DNA of 64,000 nt. Origin: an uncultured Cellulomonas sp. (GTDB lineage: Bacteria > Actinomycetota > Actinomycetes > Actinomycetales > Cellulomonadaceae). Location of the stretch: NCBI RefSeq assembly GCF_947494015.1, contig NZ_CANLTL010000012.1:83558-147557 (forward strand), in the 5' to 3' direction. Position 1 is the stretch's first letter, and the number at the start of each line of letters is the position of its first letter. The notes beneath the pieces are model-generated. The model did not search any database and was not told where the DNA came from. It saw only the letters and a program-made list of their open reading frames with translations. Below, one piece after another: positions 29,510 to 39,514 of this stretch. The translations under genes and the position numbers were made by a program.

Positions 29510-31083
29510 AGCTCCCCCTCGGCGGCGGTCTTGGCGGCGGTGTCGGCGCCCGACACCCCGGTCGCCCCGGTCACGCCCGCGGCCGCGGCGGGCGGTGTGG
29601 TCTCGCGGACCAGGGCCAGGACGTCGTCCCGGACCTTCTCCATGACGTCCTCGTCGGCCGCCTCGACGTTGAGCCGCAGCAGCGGCTCGGTGTTGGACGC
29701 ACGCAGGTTGAACCACCACCGCGGGTGGCTGTCCCAGTGGCTCACGGTCAGCCCGTCGAGCTCGTCCACCTCGACCGGGCCCGCGCCCTGATGGGTCACG
29801 TACGCGTGCACGACACGCTCCCGGGCCGACGCGACGTCGTCGACCCGCGAGTTGATCTCACCCGAGGCGGCGTACGGCTGGTAGGCCTCGGCGAGCGCCG
29901 ACAGCGGGGCGCCCTGCTCGCCCAGGGCGGCCAGCACGTGCATGGCCGCGAGCATGCCGGTGTCGGCGAAGAAGAAGTCCCGGAAGTAGTAGTGCGCGCT
30001 GTGCTCGCCGCCGAAGACGGCGTCGTGCTCGGCCATCTGCGCCTTGATGAACGAGTGGCCCACCCGGGTCCGCACGGCGGTCGCCCCGGCCGCGGTGACC
30101 AGGTCCGGGACGACCTGGGAGGTGATGAGGTTGTGGATGACGACGGACTGGCGACCGGCGGCGCGCTCGCGCTCGATCTCGCGCAGGCCCACCAGCGCCG
30201 TGATCGCCGACGGGCTGACCGGGTCGCCGTTCTCGTCGATGACGAAGCACCGGTCGGCATCGCCGTCGAAGGCGAGCCCGAGGTCGGCGCCGTGCTCGAC
30301 GACGGCCGCCTGCAGGTCCCGCAGGTTCTCCGGCTCGAGCGGGTTGGCCTCGTGGTTGGGGAACGTCCCGTCGAGCTCGAAGTACAGCGGCACGACGTCC
30401 AGCGGGAGCCCGGGCAGGCCGGCGGCGGAGCCGAGCACGGCCGGTGCCGTGTGGCCGCCCATGCCGTTGCCGGCGTCGACCACCACCGTCAGGGGGCGGA
30501 TCCCGGACAGGTCGACCAGCGACCGCAGGAAGCCGGCGTAGTCGGCGAGCAGGTCGCGGTCGGTGACCTGCCCGCGATCGGCGGCGGCGACCTCCGGGAC
30601 GGCGTCGGCGAGGTACCGGCCGGCGAGGTCACGGACCTGCGCGAGCCCGGTGTCCTGGCCGACCGGGCGCGCGCCCGAGCGGCAGAGCTTGATGCCGTTG
30701 TACTCGGCCGGGTTGTGGCTGGCGGTGAACATGGCGCCGGGCATGCCGAGCGCGCCGGACGCGTAGTACAGCCCGTCCGTGGAGCACAGCCCGATCCGCA
30801 CGACGTCGACGCCGCGCGCGGCCAGCCCGTCCGCGAAGGCCCCGACGAGCTCGGGCCCCGACGGGCGCATGTCGTTGCCGATGACCACGGCCGGCCGGCC
30901 GGTGGCGGCCCCGGTGGCACGGGTGGCGTCCGGCAGGACCACCACGTCGGCGAACGCGGCGCCGATGGCCCGCGCGATGCGGGCGTCGAGCTGGTCCGGC
31001 ACCACACCGCGCACGTCGTAGGCCTTGATCAGCGCGGACAGGTCGACGCAGGCATCCAGGGGGTTCTCAGGCACGGGGACCAC
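29506..31083 (-). CDS. manB: Phosphomannomutase/phosphoglucomutase
   Basis: IKAYDVRGVVPDQLD...TASHNPAEYNGIKLCR...AFDGDADRCFVIDENG...RASNTEPLLRLNVEA; GTG start (31083 or 31074). Confidence 0.95.
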   Translation of the reverse strand: MVPVPENPLDACVDLSALIKAYDVRGVVPDQLDARIARAIGAAFADVVVLPDATRATGAATGRPAVVIGNDMRPSGPELVGAFADGLAARGVDVVRIGLCSTDGLYYASGALGMPGAMFTASHNPAEYNGIKLCRSGARPVGQDTGLAQVRDLAGRYLADAVPEVAAADRGQVTDRDLLADYAGFLRSLVDLSGIRPLTVVVDAGNGMGGHTAPAVLGSAAGLPGLPLDVVPLYFELDGTFPNHEANPLEPENLRDLQAAVVEHGADLGLAFDGDADRCFVIDENGDPVSPSAITALVGLREIERERAAGRQSVVIHNLITSQVVPDLVTAAGATAVRTRVGHSFIKAQMAEHDAVFGGEHSAHYYFRDFFFADTGMLAAMHVLAALGEQGAPLSALAEAYQPYAASGEINSRVDDVASARERVVHAYVTHQGAGPVEVDELDGLTVSHWDSHPRWWFNLRASNTEPLLRLNVEAADEDVMEKVRDDVLALVRETTPPAAAAGVTGATGVSGADTAAKTAAEGEL

Positions 31084-31171
31084 CCTAGCCAGTGCCCGCG
31101 GCGCGGCCCGGCGCCCGGGTGACGGCCCGGGACGCCGTCGCAGGTGAGCCGCTCGCCGGTCGCCGGTGCGG

Positions 31172-31552
31172 TCAGGCCTTGGCGGCGCTGCCGAGCACCG
31201 CGTCCAGCCCCACGGCGGCGCCGTCGGCGGCGAACCACGCCCGGACCTCGCAGTGGTGGCACGAGACGAACGTGACCGCGGTCCCGTCGGTCAGGGTCAT
31301 GGCGAGCCGGGTGAGCGACGTGCCGGCGCACCCCGAGCAGCGTGCGAGGTGGGCCTGGGCCGGTGCCGTGGCCGTCACGATCGACCCGAGCCGGACGGGG
31401 GCCGCCTCGGTCCGACGACTGCGGCCCCGCTGGCTGGGGACCGACGACGTCGCCCGGGTGCTCGTGCGGGCCGCCGTCACGGCGCCGACCGGGGTCGGGA
31501 ACGTGGTCGGCAGCGCCGGGGCGTCGTCGTGCTTCGTCTCCGGCACCCTCAC
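31172..31552 (-). CDS. Hypothetical protein with CxxC...CxxC zinc-ribbon-like motif
   Basis: RCSGCAGTSLTRLAMTLTDGTAVTFVSCHHCEVRAWF; between manB and DUF3499. Confidence 0.7.
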   Translation of the reverse strand: MRVPETKHDDAPALPTTFPTPVGAVTAARTSTRATSSVPSQRGRSRRTEAAPVRLGSIVTATAPAQAHLARCSGCAGTSLTRLAMTLTDGTAVTFVSCHHCEVRAWFAADGAAVGLDAVLGSAAKA

Positions 31553-31553
31553 C

Positions 31554-31910
31554 TCAGGCCCCGTCCCCGCGCAGCACCCGCAGGTGCCCGCGACGGCCGA
31601 CCTCGGTGGCCTGCACGGGCTCGGGGGCCCGGTGCCGGGGACGCCCGGCCTCGCGCACGGCGTCGGCGAGCGCGAGCAGGTCGTCCTGGCTGGGACCGGA
31701 CTGGACGAAGTCGGGCGTCAGTCGCACGACCTCCCACCCCCGCGGGGCGGTGAGGCGCTCGGCATGATCGGCGCACAGGTCGTACGAGTGCGGCTCGGCG
31801 TGGTTGGCGAGCGGCCCCAGGACCGCGGTCTGGTCGGAGTAGACGTAGGTCAACGTCGCGACGGCACCGCTGTCGCAGGCGGTGCGCGAGCACTGACGGA
31901 CCGATCTCAC
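31554..31910 (-). CDS. DUF3499 family protein
   Basis: VRSVRQCSRTACDSGAVATLTYVYSDQTAVLGPLANHAEPHSYDLCADHAERLTAPRGWEVVRL. Confidence 0.92.
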   Translation of the reverse strand: MRSVRQCSRTACDSGAVATLTYVYSDQTAVLGPLANHAEPHSYDLCADHAERLTAPRGWEVVRLTPDFVQSGPSQDDLLALADAVREAGRPRHRAPEPVQATEVGRRGHLRVLRGDGA

Positions 31911-32032
31911 ACGCGAACGGTACCTGCCCGGCCGCGGACCGCAGTACCGGCACGCGACGCACGCGCGGGTGATCTCGCCGCCCGCCCGCCACCGGGCCCG
32001 GCACCGGACGCGTGCGCCGTTACGCTGCTGCG

Positions 32033-32482
32033 GTGAGCAGAGCGCCCGCTCCCCGCGAGCCCGTCCGTCCGGCCCGGCGTCGCGACCGCCGCGGCCGGGG
32101 CCTGCGCGGTCCGCTCCTGCCGCCGGCGCTGCCGGCGTACCGCACCCGGGCCGAGCGGTTCGACGACCTCGTGCTCGCCGCGGTGGAGCGGCTGGAGAAG
32201 CGGTGGGCGCGCCAGCTCGACGGCGTGGAGTTCGCGGTCGAGGACGTGCCGCCCTCGCAGCCGGCGCCCTGGGAGCACGGTGGTGTCCCGCTGGGTCGGT
32301 ACTTCCCGGCCGACACCGGCCTGGCCGCCCGGATCGTGGTGTACCGGCGTCCGGTGGAGACCCGGGCGGTGGACGCCGAGGAGCTGGAGGACCTGGTGCG
32401 GGACGTCGTCGTCGAGCAGGTGGCGCACCTGCTGGCCCGCAGCCCGGACGAGGTGGACCCCGAGTACTCGGGGGGGCACTAG
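32033..32482 (+). CDS. Metallopeptidase family protein (zincin-like)
   Basis: RAERFDDLVLAAVERLEKRWARQLDGVEFAVEDVPPS... ; conserved divergent pairing with DUF3499. Confidence 0.83.
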   Translation: MSRAPAPREPVRPARRRDRRGRGLRGPLLPPALPAYRTRAERFDDLVLAAVERLEKRWARQLDGVEFAVEDVPPSQPAPWEHGGVPLGRYFPADTGLAARIVVYRRPVETRAVDAEELEDLVRDVVVEQVAHLLARSPDEVDPEYSGGH

Positions 32483-32493
32483 CCTCGGGTGCG

Positions 32494-33354
32494 ATGAGCC
32501 CCACCTCGCGCCCGCCGGTCCGGGTGATCTGCGTGACGTACAACCCCGGACCCGAGCTGGACGCCCTCGCCGCCTCGCTCGCCACGGCGACCGCGAGCCC
32601 GGTCACCCTCGTCCTGGCCGACAACGGCTCGACCGACGACCGTCCGGAGCGGGTGGCCGCCGCGCACGGCGGGCAGGTGCTGCGGATCGGCGACAACGTG
32701 GGGTACGGCGCGGCCGCCAACCGCGGCGCGCAGGACGCGACCGAGCCGTGGCTGGTCGTGGTGAACCCCGACATCGTCTGGGCGCCCGGCTCGCTGGACG
32801 CGCTCCTGGCCGCCGCCGAGCGGCACCCGACCGGCGGTGCGTTCGGGCCGGTCCTGCTCAACCTCGACGGGTCGGTGTACCCGTCGGCCCGGGCGCTGCC
32901 GTCGCTGACCCAGGGGGTCGGGCACGCGCTGTTCGCGCGGCTGTGGCCGGGCAACCCCTGGACGCGTGCCTACCAGCGCCGGCAGGAGTCCGCCGAGCGC
33001 ACCGAGCGCGAGGCGGGCTGGCTGTCCGGCGCCTGCCTGCTGCTGCGCCGGGAGGCCTTCACGGCGGTCGGCGGCTTCGACCCGGCGTACTTCATGTTCT
33101 TCGAGGACGTCGACCTGGGCGAGCGGCTGGGACGCGCCGGCTGGCGCAGCGTCTACGTGCCGTCGGCGCGGGTGACGCACGTCGGCGGGACCTCCTGGCG
33201 GGACCGTCCGGCCCGGATGATCTCCGCGCACCACACCAGCGCCCGCCGCTACCTGCACCGGCGCTACCACCACCGGTACCAGGCGCCGCTGCGGGCGGCG
33301 ATCAGCCTGGGCCTGGCGGTGCGCGAGGCCGTGGAGCTGCGCCGCGCGGGCTGA
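32494..33354 (+). CDS. Glycosyltransferase family 2 (WbbL-like)
   Basis: VICVTYNPGPELDALAASLA...LADNGSTDDRPERV...GACLLLRREAFTAVGGFDPAYFMFFEDVDLGERLGRAGW. Confidence 0.92.
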   Translation: MSPTSRPPVRVICVTYNPGPELDALAASLATATASPVTLVLADNGSTDDRPERVAAAHGGQVLRIGDNVGYGAAANRGAQDATEPWLVVVNPDIVWAPGSLDALLAAAERHPTGGAFGPVLLNLDGSVYPSARALPSLTQGVGHALFARLWPGNPWTRAYQRRQESAERTEREAGWLSGACLLLRREAFTAVGGFDPAYFMFFEDVDLGERLGRAGWRSVYVPSARVTHVGGTSWRDRPARMISAHHTSARRYLHRRYHHRYQAPLRAAISLGLAVREAVELRRAG

Positions 33355-33386
33355 CGCCCGGTCGCGTCAGCGCAGGCCCCAGGCGG

Positions 33387-35189
33387 TCAGGGCAGGCCCA
33401 GCCGGTCCGCGCGCCGGACCAGGACGGCGGGCGGTGCCTGCGGCCCGGGGACGGGGGTCAGGACCGAGAGCAGCTCGTCCGGCCCCTGGCCGGACGTCGC
33501 CAGCACCCACCACGCCAGCGTCGCCGGCCCGTCCGCGCCGGTGGCGGCCTCGTCGGTGCCGTCGCCCTGGTCGGCCGTGCCGGCGTCGGTCTGCGTGCCG
33601 CCGTCGGTCTGCGTGTCGTCGCCGCCCCGGGCAGCGGCGTCCGTGTCGGCGTCCGTGTCGGCGTCCGTATCGGCGTCCGTGTCGGCGTCCGTGTCGGCGT
33701 CGTCGCCGGGGGCGCCGGCGGCGGGGCCGCTCAGGTCGTCCACGGGCACGACGTCGTCGGGCACGAGCTGGACCGCGGCGACCGGGCGTCCCCGGCCCAG
33801 CGTGGCGGCGTCCACGCGCTCGGTGGACCCGGCCGGCACGGTCACCCGCTGCTCACCCAGGACCTCGCCGTCGGAGCCCAGCGCCCGCAGCACGCCGCCG
33901 GCGGGCCGGACGCCGCCCCCGTCGGCCTCGGCGCCCGGCGGCGCCACCGATCCGATGACGACCGTGCCGGTGACGCCCGCCGGGATCGCGACGACACCGG
34001 CCGCTCCCACCGGGCCGGACGCGACCCAGGCTCGCTCGAGGGTGGGGATGTCGTCGAGCTCGACGGGTGGACCCTGGCGGGTGAGCACCGCCCCGGCGAC
34101 GACCGGGGCGTCGGCGTCGACCACCGCCGTGTACGGCCCCGCCGGCAGCCCGGCCAGGGACACGTCGGTCACCTCCCCCGGACCGAGCTCGACCTCCTCC
34201 GCTCCGGCCAGGGTGACCGGCCCGTCGGGGCCGAGCAGGGTCAGGCCGACGCGGGCCCGCTCGTCCCCGGGCGCGAGCAGCCGGACCTGGGCCGTGTCGC
34301 TCGCGCCGGTCTGGCTCGCCGGCACGACCAGCCCGCCGACCACCTGGCGGGTCGCGGGTCCGGCCCCCGCGGTCACCAGGTCGGTGCCGGCCGGGGTGAA
34401 CCCCTGCAGCCGGCTGTCCTGGATGTGCGCGGACACCAGCCCACCGGCCGCGCTGACGTGGACCGCGACCCGTCGCTGCTCGGCGGCGATGCCCTCGAGC
34501 AGCAACCCGCGCTCCGCACCGGGGGCGACCAGGAACGTCCCGCCGCCGACCACCTCGACCGGCCCGGTGGGACCCCACACCTCCAGCGACACCTCGGCCG
34601 GGGTCCGCCCCGCGTTGGCCACGACCAGCAGCGCGCTGCTGCCGATCTCGGTGCTGCCGCCGACCAGCCAGATGCTGGCCGAGGGCTGCTGGCAGGACGC
34701 CGCCGCGAGCCCGCGCAGGTCGCCCTCGGTGGTGACCGAGGCGCTGGCGCCGCCCGCCGGTGCCGCCACGTCACCGGCCGGCTCGACCCGCAGGACCGTC
34801 GCGCCGTCGACGTCCGCCAGGCCGTCGACCCCCGCCGGTCCGGCGCCGGGCAGCCGCAGCAGCGGCGAGCCGCCGCCGAGCGGGGACAGGGTCGCGGGCG
34901 GGGCCGTCCGGGCGCCCGCCGGCGCCGTGGTGGCGACCCGCTGCGCGGTCAGGGTGTCCACCGGGGTCGGGTCGAACGCGGCGTCCCCGGCGGCGCTGTC
35001 GTCGGGCAGGACGAGCGGCCCCGGGCACACCAGGGTCGTCGCCGTCGGCGGCACCTGCACCACCGCGCCGGGCGCCGCCGGCACGGGCGGCACGTCCAGC
35101 CACGTGCCCGCCACGGCCACGCCGGCGACCACGGCGACGGCGGCGATGCCACCGGCCAGGCGGGCGATCCGTCCGGTCCGGCGGCTCAT
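33387..35189 (-). CDS. DUF5719 family protein (secreted/anchored)
   Basis: N-terminal TM; context adjacent to GT and WhiB; contains DADT repeat tract. Confidence 0.75.
   Translation of the reverse strand: MSRRTGRIARLAGGIAAVAVVAGVAVAGTWLDVPPVPAAPGAVVQVPPTATTLVCPGPLVLPDDSAAGDAAFDPTPVDTLTAQRVATTAPAGARTAPPATLSPLGGGSPLLRLPGAGPAGVDGLADVDGATVLRVEPAGDVAAPAGGASASVTTEGDLRGLAAASCQQPSASIWLVGGSTEIGSSALLVVANAGRTPAEVSLEVWGPTGPVEVVGGGTFLVAPGAERGLLLEGIAAEQRRVAVHVSAAGGLVSAHIQDSRLQGFTPAGTDLVTAGAGPATRQVVGGLVVPASQTGASDTAQVRLLAPGDERARVGLTLLGPDGPVTLAGAEEVELGPGEVTDVSLAGLPAGPYTAVVDADAPVVAGAVLTRQGPPVELDDIPTLERAWVASGPVGAAGVVAIPAGVTGTVVIGSVAPPGAEADGGGVRPAGGVLRALGSDGEVLGEQRVTVPAGSTERVDAATLGRGRPVAAVQLVPDDVVPVDDLSGPAAGAPGDDADTDADTDADTDADTDADTDAAARGGDDTQTDGGTQTDAGTADQGDGTDEAATGADGPATLAWWVLATSGQGPDELLSVLTPVPGPQAPPAVLVRRADRLGLP
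33636..33704. repeat. 12-bp tandem repeat (gtgtcggcgtcc) encoding (TDAD)n in DUF5719 gene
   Basis: Direct reading; DADTDADTDADTDADTDADTDA. Confidence 0.9.
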
Positions 35190-38100
35190 CGGGCTCCTCC
35201 TCGACGACGGCGCAGCGGCAGGGCGAGCAGGACGACCAGGCCGAGCAGCACGGCCTGGACGACCGACCACACCCGGCGCTCGGTGGTCTCGTACGACACG
35301 GTCAGCACGCCGCCCGACCCGCCGACGGCGAACGCCTGCCGCCAGCCGTCCTCGACCGCGGGCAGCTCGCGTCCGTCCAGCCGGGCCGTCCACCCGGGGG
35401 CGGACCGCTCGGCCAGGACGACGGTCCGATCCTCGTCACCGGCCGGCACGACGCTGCGGACCGACAGGTCCCCGGCGGCCAGCGCGGTGGCCTCGCCGTC
35501 CGGGTCGACCAGGCGCGCCCACGAGGTCACCGGGGCCTGGGGTGCGGGCGCGGGGGCGGCGCCGTCGTCGGCGGCGCCGGTCGCGGACGCGCGGTCCGTC
35601 GTCCGTCCGGTGGACGGGACGGCTGGGCGGACGACCCGCCAGATCACCCCCGTCTCGCTCTCGGTGATGCGCTCGAGCCCCGCGGTGGCGTCCAGGCGTC
35701 CCACGAGCTCCGCGCGCGGCGCCGCACCGGCGTCGCCGGTCGCCGGCGGGACGAGCACCGCACCCACCGCGAACGCGGCCAGGTCCCCCGAGACGTCGCC
35801 CACGGCCCCGGACGCGAGCCGGGCCACCAGCCGCTCGAGGGCCGTCGTCGCCGGATCCGGGTCGACGGGCCGGGCCGCGGAGACCCGGCCGTCCAGGCCG
35901 CGCGCCCGGGCGGCGGCCGAGGTCTCGGTCAGCTGCGGCCCGTCCCCGCGCAGCACGCCGTAGGTCACCCCGCCGTCGTCCGCGGGCGCCAGGGCGAGCA
36001 CCCGCGAGCGCGCCTCGGAGGTCTGCGGCTGACGTCCGACGGCCGGCACGACCGGTCCGGCGAGCGTGGTCACCGCCGGGCCCGTGCCGCCGTCCCCGGT
36101 CCGCTCCAGGGCCAGCCACTGCGTGAGCGGGACGAGCGGGGCGAGCACCGCGAGACCGGTGAGCGCACCGGCCGCGACCTGGCGCCAGCCCCACGCGTGC
36201 CGCGCGACCCGCGCCCGGACGCCGTCGGCCCCCAGGACGGCGGCCGCGAGCAGGCCGAGCATCAGCAAGGACACCCCGGCGCCCGGCCAGCCGCGCACCA
36301 CCGCACCGTCGACCACGGCGGTCTCGACCCGCGCGGCGAGCACGGCGGCGGCGAGCCCGCAGGCGGCGACCAGCCAGCCGGCACGCACACCCCGCGCGAC
36401 GCCGGGGCCGCGCAGCAGCGCGAGCAGCGCCAGCAGCACCAGGACCGCGCCCAGGACCAGCGCGAGCAGCGTCGCCACGTCGGCACCGACCGCGTCGGCC
36501 AGTCCGGTCCCGGGCGGCACGGGCCGCCCGAGCAGCGCCTGCCACGCGGGCGCAGCGGCGGACGGCACGGGCAGCGCCGGCTCGGCCACCAGCGCACGCC
36601 AGCCCCCCGCCGTCCAGCGGGTCACCGCGTCCTGAACCAGCGGCCCGGCCAGCACCAGCGCGGGCAGGGCGACGAGCAGCAGCCGGCGCCGGCTGCCGCG
36701 GGCGGCCAGGGCGACCGCGACCAGGGCCACCAGCCCGGCGGGCAGCAGCACCGGCGCACCGGCGACGGCGACGGCGAACGCGAGCCCGCCGGCCGCGGCG
36801 GCGGTGACCGAGCCCGTGCGGTCGGGGCCGTCCTCGGCGGCAGGCGTGCCGGGCGGCGGGGGTGGCGGCTCGTCCGGGTCGGGCACGACGAGCGCCGTGG
36901 CGCCGCGGGCCACCGGCACGTCGGGGGCCTCGGCGCCCGCCGGGCCACCTGCGGTGGCCGTCGCGCCGCCCGCCGCCGCGGCGGCGCTGTGCCCGGCCTC
37001 CCCGTCCCGGGCCGGGCCGGTCGCGGCACCGACCTCGTCGGCGTCGTCGTGCGCGGACCGCGCGCCCACCAGTCCGGAGACGACGACGTCGCGTCGCTGC
37101 ACGCCCAGCGCCCGCGCGACGCCGAGCGCAGCCCAGGGCAGCGCGGCGTGCGCGAGGACCGCCCCGAGCCGTCCGCCGTCCACGGCGGCGTGCAGGGCCG
37201 GTGCCGCCACCCAGACCAGCGCGGCCCACCAGCGCAGCCCGACCGCCCGGGTCGCCGCACCCGCGGCGAACCAGGCGCCGGTGCCGGCGAGCAGCAGACC
37301 GCCGAGGTAGAGCAGGTCCACGGCGCCCTGGGTCACGCCGCCGGTCAGGACCGTGACCGGGACCAGCACGGCGAGCAGCGGGTCGGCCGGCGCGGGCCGG
37401 CCCAGTCCCCCGTCGACCCACCCGAGGGTGACCGCCCGCCACAGCGCACCCAGGTCGGCCCCGGCCGGCAGCAGACCGCCACCGGTCAGCGGCCGGCCCC
37501 CGACCGCGGCCACCAGGAGCGGACCGAGCGCCACCACGGTGAGCGCCACCAGCGCCACCAGCAGGGCGCCCAGACCGAACCGCCTGCGGGTGGCCAGCTC
37601 GGCGAGCTCGGCCAGCTCGAGCTCGCTCGGCGCCTGCCGCACCCGGCGCACCTCGCGGCGGGCGAGCAGCCGGTCACGCTCCTCGCGGATCACGTCCCGC
37701 CACGACGCCTGCAGGGGTCGCAGCGATCGGCGCGGCAGCCGGCGTGCGCGCCGGGCGGTGGCGCGCGACCGGGCCATCCGGCCCGGGTTGACGATCGCGA
37801 CCACCGGGGCCGCGAGCTCGGCCGTCGCCAGCACGGCGTCCTTGCTCGCGACGCGGTACAGCGACCGCACCACGGCGGCGACCAGGAACGCGACGGTGAG
37901 CAGCGGCAGCAGCGGCAGCGGCACCGCCGCGAGCCGGGCGTGCACGTGCGCGCGGCGCCGGGTCGCGAACGACCGTCGTGGGTCGGCCGACGGGCCGACG
38001 CGCGGGTCGGGTGGCGGGTCGGCGGGCAGGTCGGCCGGCAGGTCGGCCGGCAGGTCGGCCGGCGCGGTGTCCGGCGGGGCGGCCGACCGGTCCGCCGACA

Positions 38101-39007
38101 GGTCGGCCGCGGTGGCCGGGGCGTCGTGCGGGTGGGGGTCCTGCGGGTGGGCGTCGTGCGGGTGGGCGTCGTGCGCGGCCGTGCCGGTCAGGACGTGCAG
38201 CAGGTCGTCGTCGCGCAGCCCGGCGTAGGACGCGCGGGCGTGCCGGACCGCCGCCCGGGGGACGACGACGACGCGGTGACCGGCGAGCCGGGCCCGGCGC
38301 GACAGGTCCAGGCCGTCGCCGAACGGGCCCAGCGCGGGATCGGGCCCGCCGAGCTCGTCCCAGACGTCCCGCTTGACCAGCGCGCCGGCGAGCCCGACGG
38401 CGAGCACGTCCTCACGCCCGTCGTGCTGGCCCTGGTCGACCTCGCCGTTCTCCAGGCCGGTGACCCGCCGGCCGAGGCGGGACGTGGTCAGCCCGACCTC
38501 GAGCAGGCGGGTCGGGTCGTCCCAGGCACGCTGCTTGGCCCCCGCGACCGCGACCGACGGCGCGTGCTCGACGACCCGGACCAGCTCGGCGAGCGCGGTC
38601 GGCTCCGGTGCGCTGTCGTCGTGCAGCAGCCACAGCCAGCCGGGGGTGTCCGTGGCGGCACCCGTCCCGAGCGCGCCCCGGACGGCGTCACCGAACGTCC
38701 GCGCGCCCGGCGTCGAGAGCACCCGGACCTCGGTGCCCGTCCCGGCGAACGCCGCGCCGGCCAGCCGCTCGACCGCCGGGTCGACGGCGGCGTCGATGCC
38801 GGCGCCGGTGCGGGCGGGGAGCGGTGCGGACGTGGCCGGCGGAGCGGCGTCGACGACCAGGACGGCGTCCGGGGTACGCGTCTGACCGGCGAGCGCGCGC
38901 AGCGTCGTCGGCAGGTAGCGAGTGGTCCCCCGGGTCACCACGACGGCCGTGGTGCGGGGACCACGGCGGAGCGGGAGGGGTCCGGTGACGGGCGGTGAGT
39001 CAGTCAT
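35186..39007 (-). CDS. Very large (1273 aa) glycosyltransferase family 2 / multi-TM protein
   Basis: N-terminal TTAVVVTRGTTRYLPTTLRALAGQTRTPDAVLVVD...GWLWLLHDDSAPEPTALAELV; long C-terminal TM region. Confidence 0.85.
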   Translation of the reverse strand: MTDSPPVTGPLPLRRGPRTTAVVVTRGTTRYLPTTLRALAGQTRTPDAVLVVDAAPPATSAPLPARTGAGIDAAVDPAVERLAGAAFAGTGTEVRVLSTPGARTFGDAVRGALGTGAATDTPGWLWLLHDDSAPEPTALAELVRVVEHAPSVAVAGAKQRAWDDPTRLLEVGLTTSRLGRRVTGLENGEVDQGQHDGREDVLAVGLAGALVKRDVWDELGGPDPALGPFGDGLDLSRRARLAGHRVVVVPRAAVRHARASYAGLRDDDLLHVLTGTAAHDAHPHDAHPQDPHPHDAPATAADLSADRSAAPPDTAPADLPADLPADLPADPPPDPRVGPSADPRRSFATRRRAHVHARLAAVPLPLLPLLTVAFLVAAVVRSLYRVASKDAVLATAELAAPVVAIVNPGRMARSRATARRARRLPRRSLRPLQASWRDVIREERDRLLARREVRRVRQAPSELELAELAELATRRRFGLGALLVALVALTVVALGPLLVAAVGGRPLTGGGLLPAGADLGALWRAVTLGWVDGGLGRPAPADPLLAVLVPVTVLTGGVTQGAVDLLYLGGLLLAGTGAWFAAGAATRAVGLRWWAALVWVAAPALHAAVDGGRLGAVLAHAALPWAALGVARALGVQRRDVVVSGLVGARSAHDDADEVGAATGPARDGEAGHSAAAAAGGATATAGGPAGAEAPDVPVARGATALVVPDPDEPPPPPPGTPAAEDGPDRTGSVTAAAAGGLAFAVAVAGAPVLLPAGLVALVAVALAARGSRRRLLLVALPALVLAGPLVQDAVTRWTAGGWRALVAEPALPVPSAAAPAWQALLGRPVPPGTGLADAVGADVATLLALVLGAVLVLLALLALLRGPGVARGVRAGWLVAACGLAAAVLAARVETAVVDGAVVRGWPGAGVSLLMLGLLAAAVLGADGVRARVARHAWGWRQVAAGALTGLAVLAPLVPLTQWLALERTGDGGTGPAVTTLAGPVVPAVGRQPQTSEARSRVLALAPADDGGVTYGVLRGDGPQLTETSAAARARGLDGRVSAARPVDPDPATTALERLVARLASGAVGDVSGDLAAFAVGAVLVPPATGDAGAAPRAELVGRLDATAGLERITESETGVIWRVVRPAVPSTGRTTDRASATGAADDGAAPAPAPQAPVTSWARLVDPDGEATALAAGDLSVRSVVPAGDEDRTVVLAERSAPGWTARLDGRELPAVEDGWRQAFAVGGSGGVLTVSYETTERRVWSVVQAVLLGLVVLLALPLRRRRGGAR

Positions 39008-39040
39008 CTGTCCCTATGGTGCGCCCGCCCGCGGGGTGGA

Positions 39041-39367
39041 TCAGACCACGCGACGCTTGAGCTTGCGCCGCTCCCGCTCGGACAGACCGCCCCAGATGCC
39101 GAACCGCTCGTCGTGCTCGAGGGCGTACTCCAGGCACTCGGACCGGACGTCGCAGCCGGTGCAGACGCGCTTCGCCTCCCGGGTCGAGCCGCCCTTCTCG
39201 GGGAAGAACGCCTCGGGGTCGGTCTGGGCGCACAGCGCGCGCTCCTGCCAGCCCATGGCAGGGTCGTCCTGCGGGGTGCCGAAGATGGGCAGCACGGGGG
39301 CCACCGCGATGGCCGGACGGTCCTGGTCCGAGGGGAACGGTCCGTCCTCGTCGAGCAGATTCCACAT
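39041..39367 (-). CDS. whiB: WhiB family Fe-S transcriptional regulator (WhiB2/WhmD-like)
   Basis: WQERALCAQTDPEAFFPEKGGSTREAKRVCTGCDVRSECLEYALEHDERFGIWGGLSERERRKLKR. Confidence 0.95.
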   Translation of the reverse strand: MWNLLDEDGPFPSDQDRPAIAVAPVLPIFGTPQDDPAMGWQERALCAQTDPEAFFPEKGGSTREAKRVCTGCDVRSECLEYALEHDERFGIWGGLSERERRKLKRRVV

Positions 39368-39414
39368 GCAGGTGCCTCCGGCTCGAGTGCGGTGAGATGT
39401 CGTGCGCTAGAGGA

Positions 39415-39443
39415 ATTACACGCGTGTCGTTCCCGATAGTCAA
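39415..39443 (-). promoter_or_regulatory. Predicted sigma70-like promoter of whiB with overlapping ACACGCGTGT palindrome
   Basis: Minus strand: TTGACT - 17 nt - TGTAAT, palindrome at 39418-39427. Confidence 0.7.
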
Positions 39444-39514
39444 GCGCGCAGGTGGTAGGCGGTGGAGCGGCGACGGTCGGCCTCGGGGCCGGGCTCGCCC
39501 GTAGCCTGGCGCCC

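Noticed and set aside
34760-38998. 1412-aa plus-strand ORF opposite the giant GT
   Set aside because: Composition (RRRPPGRR, HQQG) and lack of any motif indicate a shadow ORF
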